Assembly (NCBI GenBank): GCA_963781025.1
Contig: CAWADU010000003.1
Coordinates: 434,001 to 498,000 of the forward strand
Source of the DNA: Tardibacter sp963781025
GTDB taxonomy: Bacteria > Pseudomonadota > Alphaproteobacteria > Sphingomonadales > Sphingomonadaceae
Reading direction: 5' to 3'
Length of the DNA stretch: 64,000 bases
Positions 54,146 to 63,785 of this stretch are shown here, one piece after another. The notes below the pieces were generated by a model that was not told the DNA's origin, ran no database searches, and was given only the letters and a program-made list of their open reading frames with translations. A program made the translations under genes and the position numbers. How positions within the stretch are numbered: the stretch's first letter is position 1; every line of letters starts with the position of its first letter.

Positions 54146-54856
54146 TTGGCTGAGAATAAAGAGATCGACGAAGCCTTTCTGAGAGAGGTGGATGATGAAC
54201 TGCGGCGTGACCAGCTGTCCGGCTGGTGGCGCCGCTGGGGCCGCCTGCTGCTGGTTGCGATCGGCGCCGGGCTGATCGCGTTTGCTGGATATCTCTGGTG
54301 GCACGAGGAGCATAAGCGCAAGGCTGGCGAACTTGGCGAAAAGCTGACCCAAGTGTTCAGCAACGCCGATTTCGGCAATGACACGCGTGCAACCGCCGCC
54401 CTGTCCCAGCTGAAATTGTCAGGCAACAAGGGCTATGAGACTGCTGCGATGCTCGGCGAGGCGGAGGTCGCGATCAGGAAGGGCGATACAAAAAAGGCGG
54501 CCGACGCCTTTGGCGCTGTAGCGGCTGATGCCAACGCTCCGAAGGCCTATCGGGATCTGGCGCTGGTTCGACAAACCGCGCTTCAGTTCGACGGCCTGAA
54601 GCCTGCCGAAGTCATCTCCCGGCTGAAGTCGCTCGCCATCGCGGGCAACCCCTGGTTCGCCTCTGCCGGTGAAATGACGGCGATCGCCTATCTCAACGAA
54701 AACAAGCCGGACCTGGCCGGGCCATTGTTCGCGGCGATCGCCCGCGACAACGAAGCGCCACCTTCGGTAAGAACACGCGCGGCCCAAATGGCCGCCGCCC
54801 TCGGAATTGATGCCGCGCCGGATGCAAAGACGGACCAGGCGGGAGCCTCTGAATGA
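54146..54856 (+). CDS. YfgM-like membrane-anchored tetratricopeptide protein
   Basis: About 236 residues. A short cytoplasmic segment (AENKEIDEAFLREVDDELRRDQLSGWWRRWG) precedes one membrane span (RLLLVAIGAGLIAFAGYLWW), and a periplasmic helical domain follows, with TPR-like blocks (AAMLGEAEVAIRKGDTKKAADAFGAVA). Homologues immediately precede bamB and assist outer-membrane protein and SecYEG-linked folding. TTG 54146 has GGAG about eight bases upstream; GTG 54125 is in frame. Its stop overlaps bamB (ATGA). Confidence 0.82.
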   Translation: MAENKEIDEAFLREVDDELRRDQLSGWWRRWGRLLLVAIGAGLIAFAGYLWWHEEHKRKAGELGEKLTQVFSNADFGNDTRATAALSQLKLSGNKGYETAAMLGEAEVAIRKGDTKKAADAFGAVAADANAPKAYRDLALVRQTALQFDGLKPAEVISRLKSLAIAGNPWFASAGEMTAIAYLNENKPDLAGPLFAAIARDNEAPPSVRTRAAQMAAALGIDAAPDAKTDQAGASE

Positions 54857-56179
54857 AGCGTTTGATATTGGTTGTGACGGCTGCGGCGCTGGTTTCGGGC
54901 TGTGGCATATTCCATGGCGGCGGCGGCAAGAAAAAGCGGACTCCCGTACTGGGCGAACGATTGCCGGTGCTTATCTATGAAGCCAATGCCGAGCCGGACC
55001 CCGAGCTGGCTGACGTCACTGTCACCTTGCCTCCGCCGCAAACCAACGCAGACTGGACCCAGCCGGGCGGAAATGCAGCCAAGAACATGGGTCATCTGAC
55101 GCTGTCCAACGCGTTGAGACAGGTCTGGACCGTTTCGATCGGCAAGGGTGAGACCAATAAGGCCCAGCTTGCGGCCGGACCCGTGGTAGCGGCAGGCAAG
55201 GTCTATACGATCGACACCCAGGCCGAGGTTCGTGCCTTTGACGCGCAGTCTGGCGGGCTTGCCTGGCGGTCGGACATATCGTCGGGCGGCGAATTGAAAG
55301 CCGCGGCCTTTGGTGGCGGGGTCAGTTTCGATAACGGCCGCGTTTATGCCAGCACCGGCTGGGGCCGTGTCGTGGCGTTCGACGCCGCTACCGGCAACAA
55401 GCTGTGGAACACCACGCTTTCCGCGCCCTTGCGGGGCGCTCCCGCGGTTCAGGGTGACCGGCTCGTCGTCATTACGCAGGACAATCAGATCATTGCGCTG
55501 TCGACGACTGACGGAAAGACGCTTTGGCAATCGAGTAGCACGGTGGAAACGACGGGGCTGTTCGGCGCGGCCACGCCAGCCATCGCGCTCGATACCGTTG
55601 TCGCCGGTTTCTCGTCGGGCGATCTGACCGCGATGCGGATCGAGAACAGTCGTCCGGTCTGGCAGGACACGCTGGCTAAAACCGGCGCGTCGACCTCGGT
55701 CGCCATGCTGTCGGATATCGACGCCTCGCCGGCGATCGACGAGGGCAGGGTATTCGCCATCGGCCAGGGCGGGCGCATGGTTGCGGTCGAACTTTCAACC
55801 GGCCAGCGCGTGTGGGAAGTGAATATTGGCGGCATTTCGACGCCATGGGTGGCGGGCGAATGGATTTATGTCGTCACGTCGGATTCGCGGCTGCTGTGCC
55901 TGTCGCGCGGCACGGGTAAAGTCCGCTGGGCGACGCAACTGCCCGCCTACAAGAACGCGAAGAAAAAGAAAGAATCCCATCCGCTGGGCAGGACCCGTGC
56001 TGGCATCCCAGGGCTTGTTCCTGGTTGGCACCAACGGCCAGTTGATCAGCGTTTCTCCTTATGACGGAAAAATCGCGTCGCATACCAAACTTCCGGACGG
56101 CGGGCATCTGGGCCCGGTCGTCGCCAACAACACCATGTATGTGCTGACCGACGACGGCAAGCTCAGCGCGTGGCGCTGA
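54853..56179 (+). CDS. bamB: Outer membrane assembly lipoprotein BamB, one extra A near the 3' end
   Basis: 441 residues after repair. Signal MKRLILVVTAAALVSGC with a lipobox, a linker, then PQQ-like beta-propeller repeats, recognisable as VYTIDTQAEVRAFDAQSGGLAW, VVAFDAATGNKLWNTTL, IIALSTTDGKTLWQ, MVAVELSTGQRVWEVNIGG and LLCLSRGTGKVRW. One extra A within 55969-55971 in an A-rich stretch shifts the frame; it resumes as NPIRWAGPVLASQGLFLVGTNGQLISVSPYDGKI and ends TDDGKLSAWR. It acts in the BAM complex that inserts outer-membrane beta-barrels. Confidence 0.9.
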
Positions 56180-56197
56180 ACAGGGATCTTTCATATC

Positions 56198-57568
56198 ATG
56201 CCTGAGCTTCCCGTAGTTGCTATTGTCGGGCGTCCGAACGTCGGCAAGTCGACGTTGTTCAACCGTTTGGTCGGCAAGCGGCTGGCACTTGTCGACGATC
56301 TCCCCGGCGTTACCCGCGATCGCCGGGAGGGAGACGCGCGGCTGTTCGATCTCGACTTCAAAATCGTCGACACTGCGGGGTTCGAGGAAGCCGAGCCGGA
56401 TACGCTTCCCGGACGGATGCGTGCGCAAACCGAAGCGGCACTTGGACAGTCCGACGTTGTCCTGTTTCTGGTCGACGCGCGGGCGGGCATAACTTCGCTG
56501 GACAAAAGCATTGCCCAATGGCTGCGTGCCCAGGCACGGCCGGTGATCCTTGTCGCCAACAAGGTTGAGGGGCGGGCGACAAGCGAGGCGGGGCTTTCCG
56601 AATGCTATGAGCTGGGGCTGGATGAGCCCTTGCCGATATCTGCCGAGCATGGCGAAGGCCTGGTGGAGCTTTACGACAGTCTGAGGCCCTATGTGGACGC
56701 CTTTGTCGAGGCACGGCAGATCCGCGAAGCCGAAGATGGTGCGCCAGAAGAAGATCCGGCGACGCCATTGAAGCTCGCGATCATCGGGCGGCCGAACGCG
56801 GGCAAATCGACCTTGATCAACAAGCTGCTCGGCCATGAGCGGCTGATTACGGGCCCCGAAGCTGGCATCACTCGCGATTCGATCGCGATCGAATGGGAAT
56901 GGCAGGACAAGCCCGTCCGGCTGATCGATACAGCAGGTCTGCGGCGCAAGGCCAAGGTGAAGGAGAAGCTTGAGAAGCTATCCGCCGCCGATACCCGTCG
57001 CGCGATTGATTTTGCCGAAGTCGTCGTCCTGTTGCTCGATGCCACGCTGGGCCTCGAGGCGCAGGATCTGCGCATCGCCGATATGACGCTTGAAGAAGGC
57101 CGATCCTTCGTCATTGCGCTCAACAAATGGGACGTGGCCGAAGATCAGAGCAAGTTGTTCCAGGGCGTGCAGGCGGCGCTTGAGGAAGGGCTGGCGCAGA
57201 TCAAGGGCGTGCCGCTGCTGACCGTGTCGGGCAAAACCGGCAAGGGGCTGGACACGCTGTTGAAGGTCGCCTTCGAGCAGCGCGAGAAATGGAGCCGCCG
57301 CGTCGGCACCTCGGCGCTCAACCGCTGGTTCGAAAATGCGGTTGCGAAGAATCCGCCGCCCGCTCCGGGAGGCAGACGGATCAAGCTGAGATACATCACG
57401 CAGGCGAGCACGCGTCCGCCGACTTTCGTCGTCTTTGGCAATCGGCTGGATGAATTGCCCGAAAGCTATCGGCGATATCTGGTGAATGCGATGCGTGCCG
57501 GGCTCGATCTGGAGGGCGTACCGATTCGCCTGAATCTGCGCAGCCGTGCCAATCCGTTCGACCGTTGA
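56198..57568 (+). CDS. der: Ribosome-associated GTPase Der (EngA)
   Basis: 456 residues with two tandem GTPase domains, GRPNVGKSTLFNRLVGKR with DTAGFEEAE, and GRPNAGKSTLINKLLGHERLITGPEAGITRD with DTAGLRRKAKV and ALNKWDVAE, and a C-terminal KH-like domain ending RLNLRSRANPFDR. Required for 50S maturation. It follows bamB by 18 bases, as in many proteobacteria. Its stop overlaps the next TTG start. Confidence 0.97.
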   Translation: MPELPVVAIVGRPNVGKSTLFNRLVGKRLALVDDLPGVTRDRREGDARLFDLDFKIVDTAGFEEAEPDTLPGRMRAQTEAALGQSDVVLFLVDARAGITSLDKSIAQWLRAQARPVILVANKVEGRATSEAGLSECYELGLDEPLPISAEHGEGLVELYDSLRPYVDAFVEARQIREAEDGAPEEDPATPLKLAIIGRPNAGKSTLINKLLGHERLITGPEAGITRDSIAIEWEWQDKPVRLIDTAGLRRKAKVKEKLEKLSAADTRRAIDFAEVVVLLLDATLGLEAQDLRIADMTLEEGRSFVIALNKWDVAEDQSKLFQGVQAALEEGLAQIKGVPLLTVSGKTGKGLDTLLKVAFEQREKWSRRVGTSALNRWFENAVAKNPPPAPGGRRIKLRYITQASTRPPTFVVFGNRLDELPESYRRYLVNAMRAGLDLEGVPIRLNLRSRANPFDR

Positions 57569-57792
57569 GCCAACAACCAGCCATCCATGTCGATGCACGG
57601 GGACTGAAATGCCCCTGGCCTGCGTTGCGGCTTGCGCGGGCGGTGCGCCACGCTGGCGGCGGATGCTTTGAGCTGGTCGCCGAAGACCCCGCCGCCGCCA
57701 GGGACATCCCGCGGCTTGCATCCGAGAACGGCTGGCGGGTCGAGAAAATCGCAAGCGAGCCGCCGCTGCTCAGATGGCGGATCATCACCTGA
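57565..57792 (+). CDS. TusA-like sulfurtransferase family protein
   Basis: 75 residues with the SirA/TusA fold signature IHVDARGLKCPWPALRLARAV, containing the CPxP motif (CPWP) whose Cys carries persulfide sulfur. The C-terminus is hydrophobic/basic (GWRVEKIASEPPLLRWRI). TTG 57565 overlaps the der stop (TTGA), implying coupling. Whether it serves 2-thiouridine tRNA modification or another sulfur relay cannot be told from here. Confidence 0.82.
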   Translation: MSQQPAIHVDARGLKCPWPALRLARAVRHAGGGCFELVAEDPAAARDIPRLASENGWRVEKIASEPPLLRWRIIT

Positions 57793-57855
57793 TCGCAACC
57801 ATCTATTTACGCGTCCTGCCCTAAACTGCCGCTAGGCGCGGATGGGGAACGGGGG

Positions 57856-58287
57856 ATGATGATGGACAAGGTGGAAGATCAGGTCGTCGACATACGGGCC
57901 TTTGAACAGATCCGTGCCGATCTGGGTTCGGCCTTTCTACGCATTCTGGGCTATTTTCGCGAGGACGGCACCAAGGCTGTCGAGCGAATTGAGCAGGCAA
58001 TGCGTGCGCATGATTCCGCCGCGCTGGTATTGCCCGCCCACACGCTGAAGGGAGAGGCCCGCCATTTCGGCGCGGGTCCGCTGGGTGCGCTTGCCGAAGT
58101 GATCGAAACGGGTGCGCGCAAATGCGTCGATCATCGCGAAACACCCGAGGAACTGATTGTCGAGGTGGCGCGCTTGCGTCCCCTGTTCGAGGAAACGCTG
58201 GTCTGGTTCGACCGCCACACCAATCCGCTCATGCAACGACGCCGTGACGCCATGCGCGCTCCGATGCGGGGATTCGGCCGCTCCTAG
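57856..58287 (+). CDS. Stand-alone histidine phosphotransfer (Hpt) domain protein
   Basis: 143 residues. A single four-helix Hpt domain with VLPAHTLKGEARHFGAGPLGALAEVIE, whose His is the phospho-site of the HxLKG motif; the C-terminus is basic (QRRRDAMRAPMRGFGRS). No kinase or response regulator is adjacent, so its partners are unknown. Three consecutive ATGs (57856, 57859, 57862) follow a GGGGAACGGGGG stretch. Convergent with purL. Confidence 0.85.
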   Translation: MMMDKVEDQVVDIRAFEQIRADLGSAFLRILGYFREDGTKAVERIEQAMRAHDSAALVLPAHTLKGEARHFGAGPLGALAEVIETGARKCVDHRETPEELIVEVARLRPLFEETLVWFDRHTNPLMQRRRDAMRAPMRGFGRS

Positions 58288-58317
58288 GTTTGGTGCCGCC
58301 GAGCCCTGACGGACTTC

Positions 58318-60513
58318 CTAGAGTGCCGCTTCCTGGGCCATCAATTGCGGGAAGAAGCCTTCATGCGCGTCGCGCAGCGTCGCTAGCGGGACCGTGCTGG
58401 CGCCTGCGACGGCAATGGCGTCGCCGCCTGTGCGGCCCATCACCGTCACGGGCACATCGGCGGCGCGTGCGGCTTCGACGATGTCGGCAGCGTTGGCCGA
58501 GGTGACGACATAGCGCGCCTGATCCTCGCCGTAAGCCCAGGCATGAAGCGGCAGGACGCCGTCAGGTTCAAGGATGGCGCCTATCTTTCCGGCAAGCGCC
58601 ATTTCCGCGACCGCAACAAGAAGGCCGCCGTCCGCGCAATCGTGAACCGCGCTTAGCTTGCCGCCAAGAATCAGGTCGCGCACGAAATCACCGTTGCGGC
58701 GTTCGGCGCCCAGGTCCACCGGCGGGGGAGGGCCTTCCTCGGCGCCTGCGATTTCGCGCAGCCAGATCGACTGGCCGAGATGGCCCCTTGTTTCGCCGAT
58801 AACGAGGATGGTTTCGTCGGCCGCCTTGAACGCAACCGTGGCCATTTTCTCGTAATCTGCCAGCAGGCCGACACCGCCGATGGCCGGCGTAGGCAGGATG
58901 CCGGTTCCGTTGGTTTCATTGTAAAGGCTGACGTTTCCCGACACGATCGGGAAATCGAGCGCCGCGCACGCTTCCGCCATGCCATCGATGCAGCCGACGA
59001 ACTGGCCCATGATCTCGGGTCGTTGCGGATTGCCGAAATTCATGCAGTCGGTTGTCGCAAGCGGTATCGCACCGACGGCGGTGATGTTGCGCCAGCATTC
59101 GGCGATCGCCTGCCGCCCGCCTTCAACCGGATCGGCGAAGCAGTAGCGGGGCGTTACGTCGGTCGAAATTGCCAACGCCTTTTTTGTATCGTGCACGCGC
59201 ACCACCGCGGCATCGCCGCCGGGGCGCTGGATGGTGTCGGCGCCGACCATATGGTCATATTGCTCCCACACCCAGCGGCGCGAGGCGAGGTCGGGCGAAC
59301 CCAAAAGCGTGACGAGATTATCCCCCACGTCGCCGCGTGGCGGTATGTTGCCGAGCGGCGCGCGCCGGGGTGTCGGCACATGGGGACGGTCATAGGCGGG
59401 GGCGTTGTCGGCAAGCGGACCCAGCGGAATGTCGCAGACGATTTCGCCCTTCCACGTCAGCACCATATGGCTGGTGTCGGTCACCTTGCCGATGACAGCG
59501 AAATCAAGCTCCCATTTGTGGAAGATTGCCTCGGCCTCCGCCTCACGGCCGGGCTTCAGCACGATCAACATCCGCTCCTGCGATTCGCTCAGCATCATCT
59601 CATAGGGCGTCATGCCGGTTTCGCGGCAGGGCACGGTGTCCATGTCGAGTTCGATGCCCACGCCGCCCTTCGAAGCCATCTCGACGGAGGAGGAAGTGAG
59701 GCCGGCAGCGCCCATGTCCTGAATGGCGACGATGGCGTCCGATGCCATCAGTTCAAGGCACGCCTCGATCAGCAGCTTTTCGGTGAAGGGATCACCGACC
59801 TGCACGGTGGGGCGCTTTTCCTCCGAATCGTCGGTGAATTCGGCCGAGGCCATGGTTGCACCATGGATGCCGTCGCGCCCGGTCTTGGAGCCGACATAGA
59901 CCACCGGATTGCCGATACCCGCCGCCGCCGAATAGAAGATTTTGTCGGTGTTGGCGATGCCGACCGTCATCGCGTTCACCAGGATATTGCCGTCATAGGC
60001 GGCGTGGAAATTGACCTCGCCGCCGACAGTTGGAACGCCGACGCAATTGCCGTAGCCGCCGATGCCATGGACGACGCCTGAAATCAGGTGGCGCATCTTG
60101 GGATGGTCCGGACGGCCGAAGCGCAACGCATTCATGTTCGCGACGGGGCGCGCGCCCATGGTGAACACGTCGCGCAGGATGCCGCCAACGCCGGTCGCCG
60201 CACCCTGATAAGGCTCGATATAGCTGGGGTGGTTGTGGCTTTCCATCTTGAAGATGGCGGCCTGGCCGTCGCCGATGTCGATCACACCCGCGTTCTCGCC
60301 CGGCCCTTGAATCACCCAGGGCGCCTTGGTCGGCAGCTTCTTCAGATGCACGCGTGAGGATTTATAGGAGCAATGTTCCGACCACATCACCGAAAAGATG
60401 CCAAGCTCGGTGATATTGGGAACCCGCCCAAGGCTGTCGAGAATCACCTGATATTCATCGGGCGTAAGGCCGTGTTCGGCGACGATTTCGGGCGTGATGG
60501 CGATGTCGGTCAT
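58318..60513 (-). CDS. purL: Phosphoribosylformylglycinamidine synthase subunit PurL
   Basis: 731 residues, the small-type PurL that works with PurS and PurQ (encoded at 63344-63574 and 62673-63338). It has ELGIFSVMWSEHCSYKSSRVHLKKLPT, FKMESHNHPSYIEPYQGAATGVGGI, GGEVNFHAAYDGN and IQDMGAAGLTSSSVEMA, plus the second half with GGDAAVVRV, NFGNPQRPEIMGQF and SGNVSLYNET. ATG 60513 has TAGGAGG upstream on its strand; the longer frame from 60612 is rejected. Confidence 0.96.
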   Translation of the reverse strand: MTDIAITPEIVAEHGLTPDEYQVILDSLGRVPNITELGIFSVMWSEHCSYKSSRVHLKKLPTKAPWVIQGPGENAGVIDIGDGQAAIFKMESHNHPSYIEPYQGAATGVGGILRDVFTMGARPVANMNALRFGRPDHPKMRHLISGVVHGIGGYGNCVGVPTVGGEVNFHAAYDGNILVNAMTVGIANTDKIFYSAAAGIGNPVVYVGSKTGRDGIHGATMASAEFTDDSEEKRPTVQVGDPFTEKLLIEACLELMASDAIVAIQDMGAAGLTSSSVEMASKGGVGIELDMDTVPCRETGMTPYEMMLSESQERMLIVLKPGREAEAEAIFHKWELDFAVIGKVTDTSHMVLTWKGEIVCDIPLGPLADNAPAYDRPHVPTPRRAPLGNIPPRGDVGDNLVTLLGSPDLASRRWVWEQYDHMVGADTIQRPGGDAAVVRVHDTKKALAISTDVTPRYCFADPVEGGRQAIAECWRNITAVGAIPLATTDCMNFGNPQRPEIMGQFVGCIDGMAEACAALDFPIVSGNVSLYNETNGTGILPTPAIGGVGLLADYEKMATVAFKAADETILVIGETRGHLGQSIWLREIAGAEEGPPPPVDLGAERRNGDFVRDLILGGKLSAVHDCADGGLLVAVAEMALAGKIGAILEPDGVLPLHAWAYGEDQARYVVTSANAADIVEAARAADVPVTVMGRTGGDAIAVAGASTVPLATLRDAHEGFFPQLMAQEAAL

Positions 60514-60626
60514 GCCCGGCCTCCTAGCCGCTGGGCGCGCGGGAGGAAAGGGGGTGGATGCGAATCGCAACATCTGGACATGAAGCATCCGCCCGGGGGA
60601 TAGTCGATCCACGGAGGAACAAGGTT

Positions 60627-61202
60627 TTGCGCAGATGGTTGATCATTCCCGCAGCCGTGCTGGTCGCGGCCGCCGCATCGATGGTTACGCAATGGCGGGT
60701 ACAGCCGGGATCAAGCGCGATTGGCTTCGTCGCGACCGGCGGCGGGCAGAGCACCCAGGGAAAATTCGGGCGCTATCTCGCGCGCATCCGCTTTGATCCG
60801 GCCAATCTGAAGGCGTCGAGCGCGATCGTCGCCATCGATCTGGCGTCGGCAACGACTGGACAGAAGTCGATCGACGACATGCTGCGCGACGAGGACTGGT
60901 TCGACGTATTCAAAACCCCGCAGGCGCTGTTCACGACGACCCGCTTCGAGAGCCGCGGCGGCGACCGCTACGTGGCGCAGGGACAACTGAGGATGCGCAA
61001 CGTGACAGCGCCGGTGACATTGCCGTTCACGCTTGTCATCAGCAACGGGCAAGCCAGCGTTTCGGGCAAGCTGACGATTGACCGGACCGTGTGGGGCATT
61101 GGTGTCAAGGACAAGATGGCTAACAATCAGGTGGACAAGGCGGTCACAGTCACCGTCGACCTCAAGGCCAACCCGCTGGACGCCGGGAAAAAGCCCTCAT
61201 AA
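60627..61202 (+). CDS. YceI family periplasmic protein
   Basis: About 191 residues. Signal-like MRRWLIIPAAVLVAAAASMVTQ, then a YceI lipocalin-like domain: PGSSAIGFVATGGGQSTQGKFGRYLARIRFDP, AIVAIDLASATTGQKSIDDMLRDEDWFDVFKTPQALFTT, TLPFTLVI and TIDRTVWGIGVK. Members bind polyisoprenoids such as ubiquinone-like lipids. TTG 60627 lies eight bases after GGAGGA and gives a clean signal peptide; ATG 60558 does not. Divergent from purL. Confidence 0.85.
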   Translation: MRRWLIIPAAVLVAAAASMVTQWRVQPGSSAIGFVATGGGQSTQGKFGRYLARIRFDPANLKASSAIVAIDLASATTGQKSIDDMLRDEDWFDVFKTPQALFTTTRFESRGGDRYVAQGQLRMRNVTAPVTLPFTLVISNGQASVSGKLTIDRTVWGIGVKDKMANNQVDKAVTVTVDLKANPLDAGKKPS

Positions 61203-61259
61203 CAACGCACCACGGCCGAACATATCTGAACAAAGCCGAGCCAGGGGGTAGTGCTGATC

Positions 61260-62008
61260 ATGGCCAATGCGCCGGAAAACCATCTGCGCCATATAGACGC
61301 GGGCAAGATCACGGGCGCGCACCTGCGCTACTTCGATTTCGTCATGGCGGCGTTCGTCACCATTCTCCTGCTTTCCAACGTGCTTGGGGCGGGCAAGCGG
61401 GCGGTCATCGACCTGCCGTACATCGGTCCTTGGCCGTTCGGCGCGGGGATTTTGTTCTTCCCGGTGTCCTATGTGCTGGGCGACGTGCTGACCGAGGTTT
61501 ACGGCTACGCCCGTGCGCGGCGCTGTATCTGGGCAGGTTTTGCCGCCATGCTGTTCATGGTCCTGATGTCGTGGGTCGTCGTGTCGCTACCGCCCGACGC
61601 CGGCTGGACCGGGCAGGCGGCCTATGAAAGCGTGTTCGGACAGGTGCCCGAATCGTGATGGCATCCATCTGCGCGTTCTGGGCGGGCGAATTCGCGAACT
61701 CTCTCGTGCTCGCAAAGATGAAAATCTGGACGCAGGGCAAATATCTCTGGACCCGGACGATCGGCAGCACCGTTATCGGGCAGGGGGTGGACAGCCTCAT
61801 CTTCTATCCGCTCGCCTTTTACGGCGCGCCGGACTGGCCGGTGCAGGCCATGCTGATGGTGATGATGAGCCAGTTCATCCTGAAAGTGTCGTGGGAAGCG
61901 CTGCTAACCCCGTTCACCTATTTCGTCGTCGGCTGGTTGAAACGGCACGAGGGAATCGACGTTTACGATGAAAGCACCAATTTTACGCCCTTCGCCACCA
62001 AGGTCTGA
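61260..62008 (+). CDS. yhhQ: Queuosine precursor transporter YhhQ family, one frame break
   Basis: A VUT-family membrane protein of about 250 residues. Frame one: FDFVMAAFVTILLLSNVLGAGKRAVIDLP, PWPFGAGILFFPVSYVLGDVLTEVYGYARARRCIWAGF to YESVFGQVP. Frame two: IVMASICAFWAGEFANSLVLAKMKIWTQGKYLWTRTIGSTVIGQGVDSLIFY and FILKVSWEALLTPFTYFVVGWLKRHEG. The break is near 61649-61651, where one base appears lost (an Arg before IVMAS is expected). It imports preQ0/preQ1 or related precursors. ATG 61260 or GTG 61251 may start it. Confidence 0.85.
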
Positions 62009-62039
62009 CTATGGGTCCTGTTTCTGAAGGAGTGCGCTG

Positions 62040-62594
62040 ATGGCTGAACCGATCGAGCAAATTCCCGTGACGAAGATCGATGGCACACCCGCCTCGCTTG
62101 CGGACTATGGCGGCACGGTGCGCCTGGTCGTGAATGTTGCATCCCGGTGCGGGCTGACTCCGCAATATGAAGTGCTTGAGAGGATCTACGGCGACTATCG
62201 CGATCAGGGCCTGGTCGTGCTCGGTTTTCCCGCGAACGATTTCGCGGGGCAGGAGCCGGGGACGGATGATGAGATCGCGACCTTCTGCCAATCGACCCAT
62301 GACGTCGATTTCCCGATGTTCTCGAAGATCGTGGCGACCGGCGAGGGTCGCCATCCGCTGTATTCAGCTTTGATCGCCGCCCAGCCCAAGGCCGAAGCGG
62401 CGAATGAGGACATGCGCGAAAAGCTGAAAGGTTATGGCATTACGCCGACGGCTGAACCCGAAGTGCTGTGGAATTTCGAAAAGTTCCTGATCGATCGCAG
62501 CGGCAAGGTCGTTGCCCGCTTCGCGCCCAATATGGCGCCGGACGACCCGAAGATCATCTCTGCGATCAAGGCCGAACTGGCGAAACAGATTTAG
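62040..62594 (+). CDS. Glutathione peroxidase family protein (cysteine type)
   Basis: 184 residues: VVNVASRCGLTPQYEVLERIY with the peroxidatic Cys where vertebrate GPx has selenocysteine, LGFPANDFAGQEPGTDDEIATFC with conserved Gln, and LWNFEKFLIDRSGKVVARFAP with the conserved Trp-Asn. Bacterial members usually use thioredoxin. An insertion of about 25 residues (AQPKAEAANEDMREKLKGYG) before WNFEKF is larger than in the shortest forms. Convergent with purQ across 78 bases. Confidence 0.9.
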   Translation: MAEPIEQIPVTKIDGTPASLADYGGTVRLVVNVASRCGLTPQYEVLERIYGDYRDQGLVVLGFPANDFAGQEPGTDDEIATFCQSTHDVDFPMFSKIVATGEGRHPLYSALIAAQPKAEAANEDMREKLKGYGITPTAEPEVLWNFEKFLIDRSGKVVARFAPNMAPDDPKIISAIKAELAKQI

Positions 62595-62672
62595 CGAAGC
62601 CCTCTCCCATAGGGGGAGCGGCCTTGTTGCGGAAAGCCGTGGTTATGCGCCGTAATTGCTGTCGCGTCCGCC

Positions 62673-63338
62673 TCAGCCGACGGCAGCGACAAGCCCTTCA
62701 ATCATCCGGCGTCCGTCGGTGCCGCCCTGTTCGCGCTCGATGAGGCGCTCCGGATGGGGCATCATGCCCAGCACATTGCCTGCCTCGTTCAGTACGCCTG
62801 CAATCGCGCGCTGCGATCCGTTGACGTCCTCCGCATAGCGGAAGGCGATACGGCCTTCGCCTTCAAGCCGGTCCAGCGTATCCTTGTCGGCGAAATAATT
62901 GCCGTCATGATGCGCAACGGGCACGCGAATGGTTTCTCCCGCCCTGTAGAAGCCCGTGAACGCACTCTGGCTGTTCTCCACGGTAAGCGACACGTCACGG
63001 CAGACGAAGTTCAGGCCTGCATTGCGCATCAGCGCGCCGGGCAGGAGACCAGCTTCGGTCAGCACCTGGAACCCATTGCAGACCCCCAGCACGAACACGC
63101 CGCGCTCTGCCGCCTCGATCACCGCGTTCATCACCGGGCTGCGCGCCGCCATCGCGCCTGAACGCAGATAATCGCCGTAAGAGAAGCCGCCCGGAACGGC
63201 AATCAGGTCAAGCCCGTCCGGCAAGCATGTGTCGCGGTGCCAAACCATGGCGGGCGCGACGCCCGTGATGTCACGCAATGCAACGGCCATGTCGCGGTCG
63301 CAGTTGGAACCGGGAAAAACGATTACGGCGCTTTTCAT
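62673..63338 (-). CDS. purQ: Phosphoribosylformylglycinamidine synthase subunit PurQ
   Basis: 221 residues, class I glutamine amidotransferase: KSAVIVFPGSNCDRDMAVAL, AVPGGFSYGDYLRSGAMAA, VLGVCNGFQVLTEAGLLPGALMRN (nucleophile Cys) and GMMPHPERLI (His-Glu). It supplies ammonia to PurL. It begins five bases after purS on the minus strand, an operon pair. Confidence 0.97.
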   Translation of the reverse strand: MKSAVIVFPGSNCDRDMAVALRDITGVAPAMVWHRDTCLPDGLDLIAVPGGFSYGDYLRSGAMAARSPVMNAVIEAAERGVFVLGVCNGFQVLTEAGLLPGALMRNAGLNFVCRDVSLTVENSQSAFTGFYRAGETIRVPVAHHDGNYFADKDTLDRLEGEGRIAFRYAEDVNGSQRAIAGVLNEAGNVLGMMPHPERLIEREQGGTDGRRMIEGLVAAVG

Positions 63339-63343
63339 GGCCG

Positions 63344-63574
63344 TCAGAGCCTTTCAATCCGGTAGTTTTCGATAACCGTGTTGGCCAGCAGCTTGCGGCA
63401 CATGGCGTCGATGTCGCCGTCGCTGGTTCCGTCGACCAGATCCAGTTCGACGATCTTGCCCGCTCTTGCCAATTCGACGCCGGTAAAGCCAAGGCTGCCG
63501 AGCGCATGTTCAATGGCCTTGCCTTGCGGGTCGAGCACGCCGGGTTTCAGGGTGATGGTTACGCGCGCCTTCAT
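63344..63574 (-). CDS. purS: Phosphoribosylformylglycinamidine synthase subunit PurS
   Basis: 76 residues: MKARVTITLKPGVLDPQGKAIEHALGSLGF, then VELDLVDGTSDGDIDAMCRKLLANTVIENY. PurS bridges PurL and PurQ. ATG 63574. Upstream of it on the minus strand (63575-63785) I see no further gene; purC, often next, is not in view. Confidence 0.95.
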   Translation of the reverse strand: MKARVTITLKPGVLDPQGKAIEHALGSLGFTGVELARAGKIVELDLVDGTSDGDIDAMCRKLLANTVIENYRIERL

Positions 63575-63785
63575 TTCGAACCCTTCATTTCGGACGTCTT
63601 CCGTTTGTCGGAATTTGCGGCCTCTATGGTCGTTTGGGCGGTGAGGGGCAAGGCCCTAGAATGCGAGACCAAGCTGGAAAGCGCGGCATTTGACGATTGG
63701 TTAACACCAGGGATCCATAATAGATGTGTCGCCGAAGCGTGGGGAAGTCGCTGTGGCTGCACGGACAACGAGAGGGTCGGGACCC

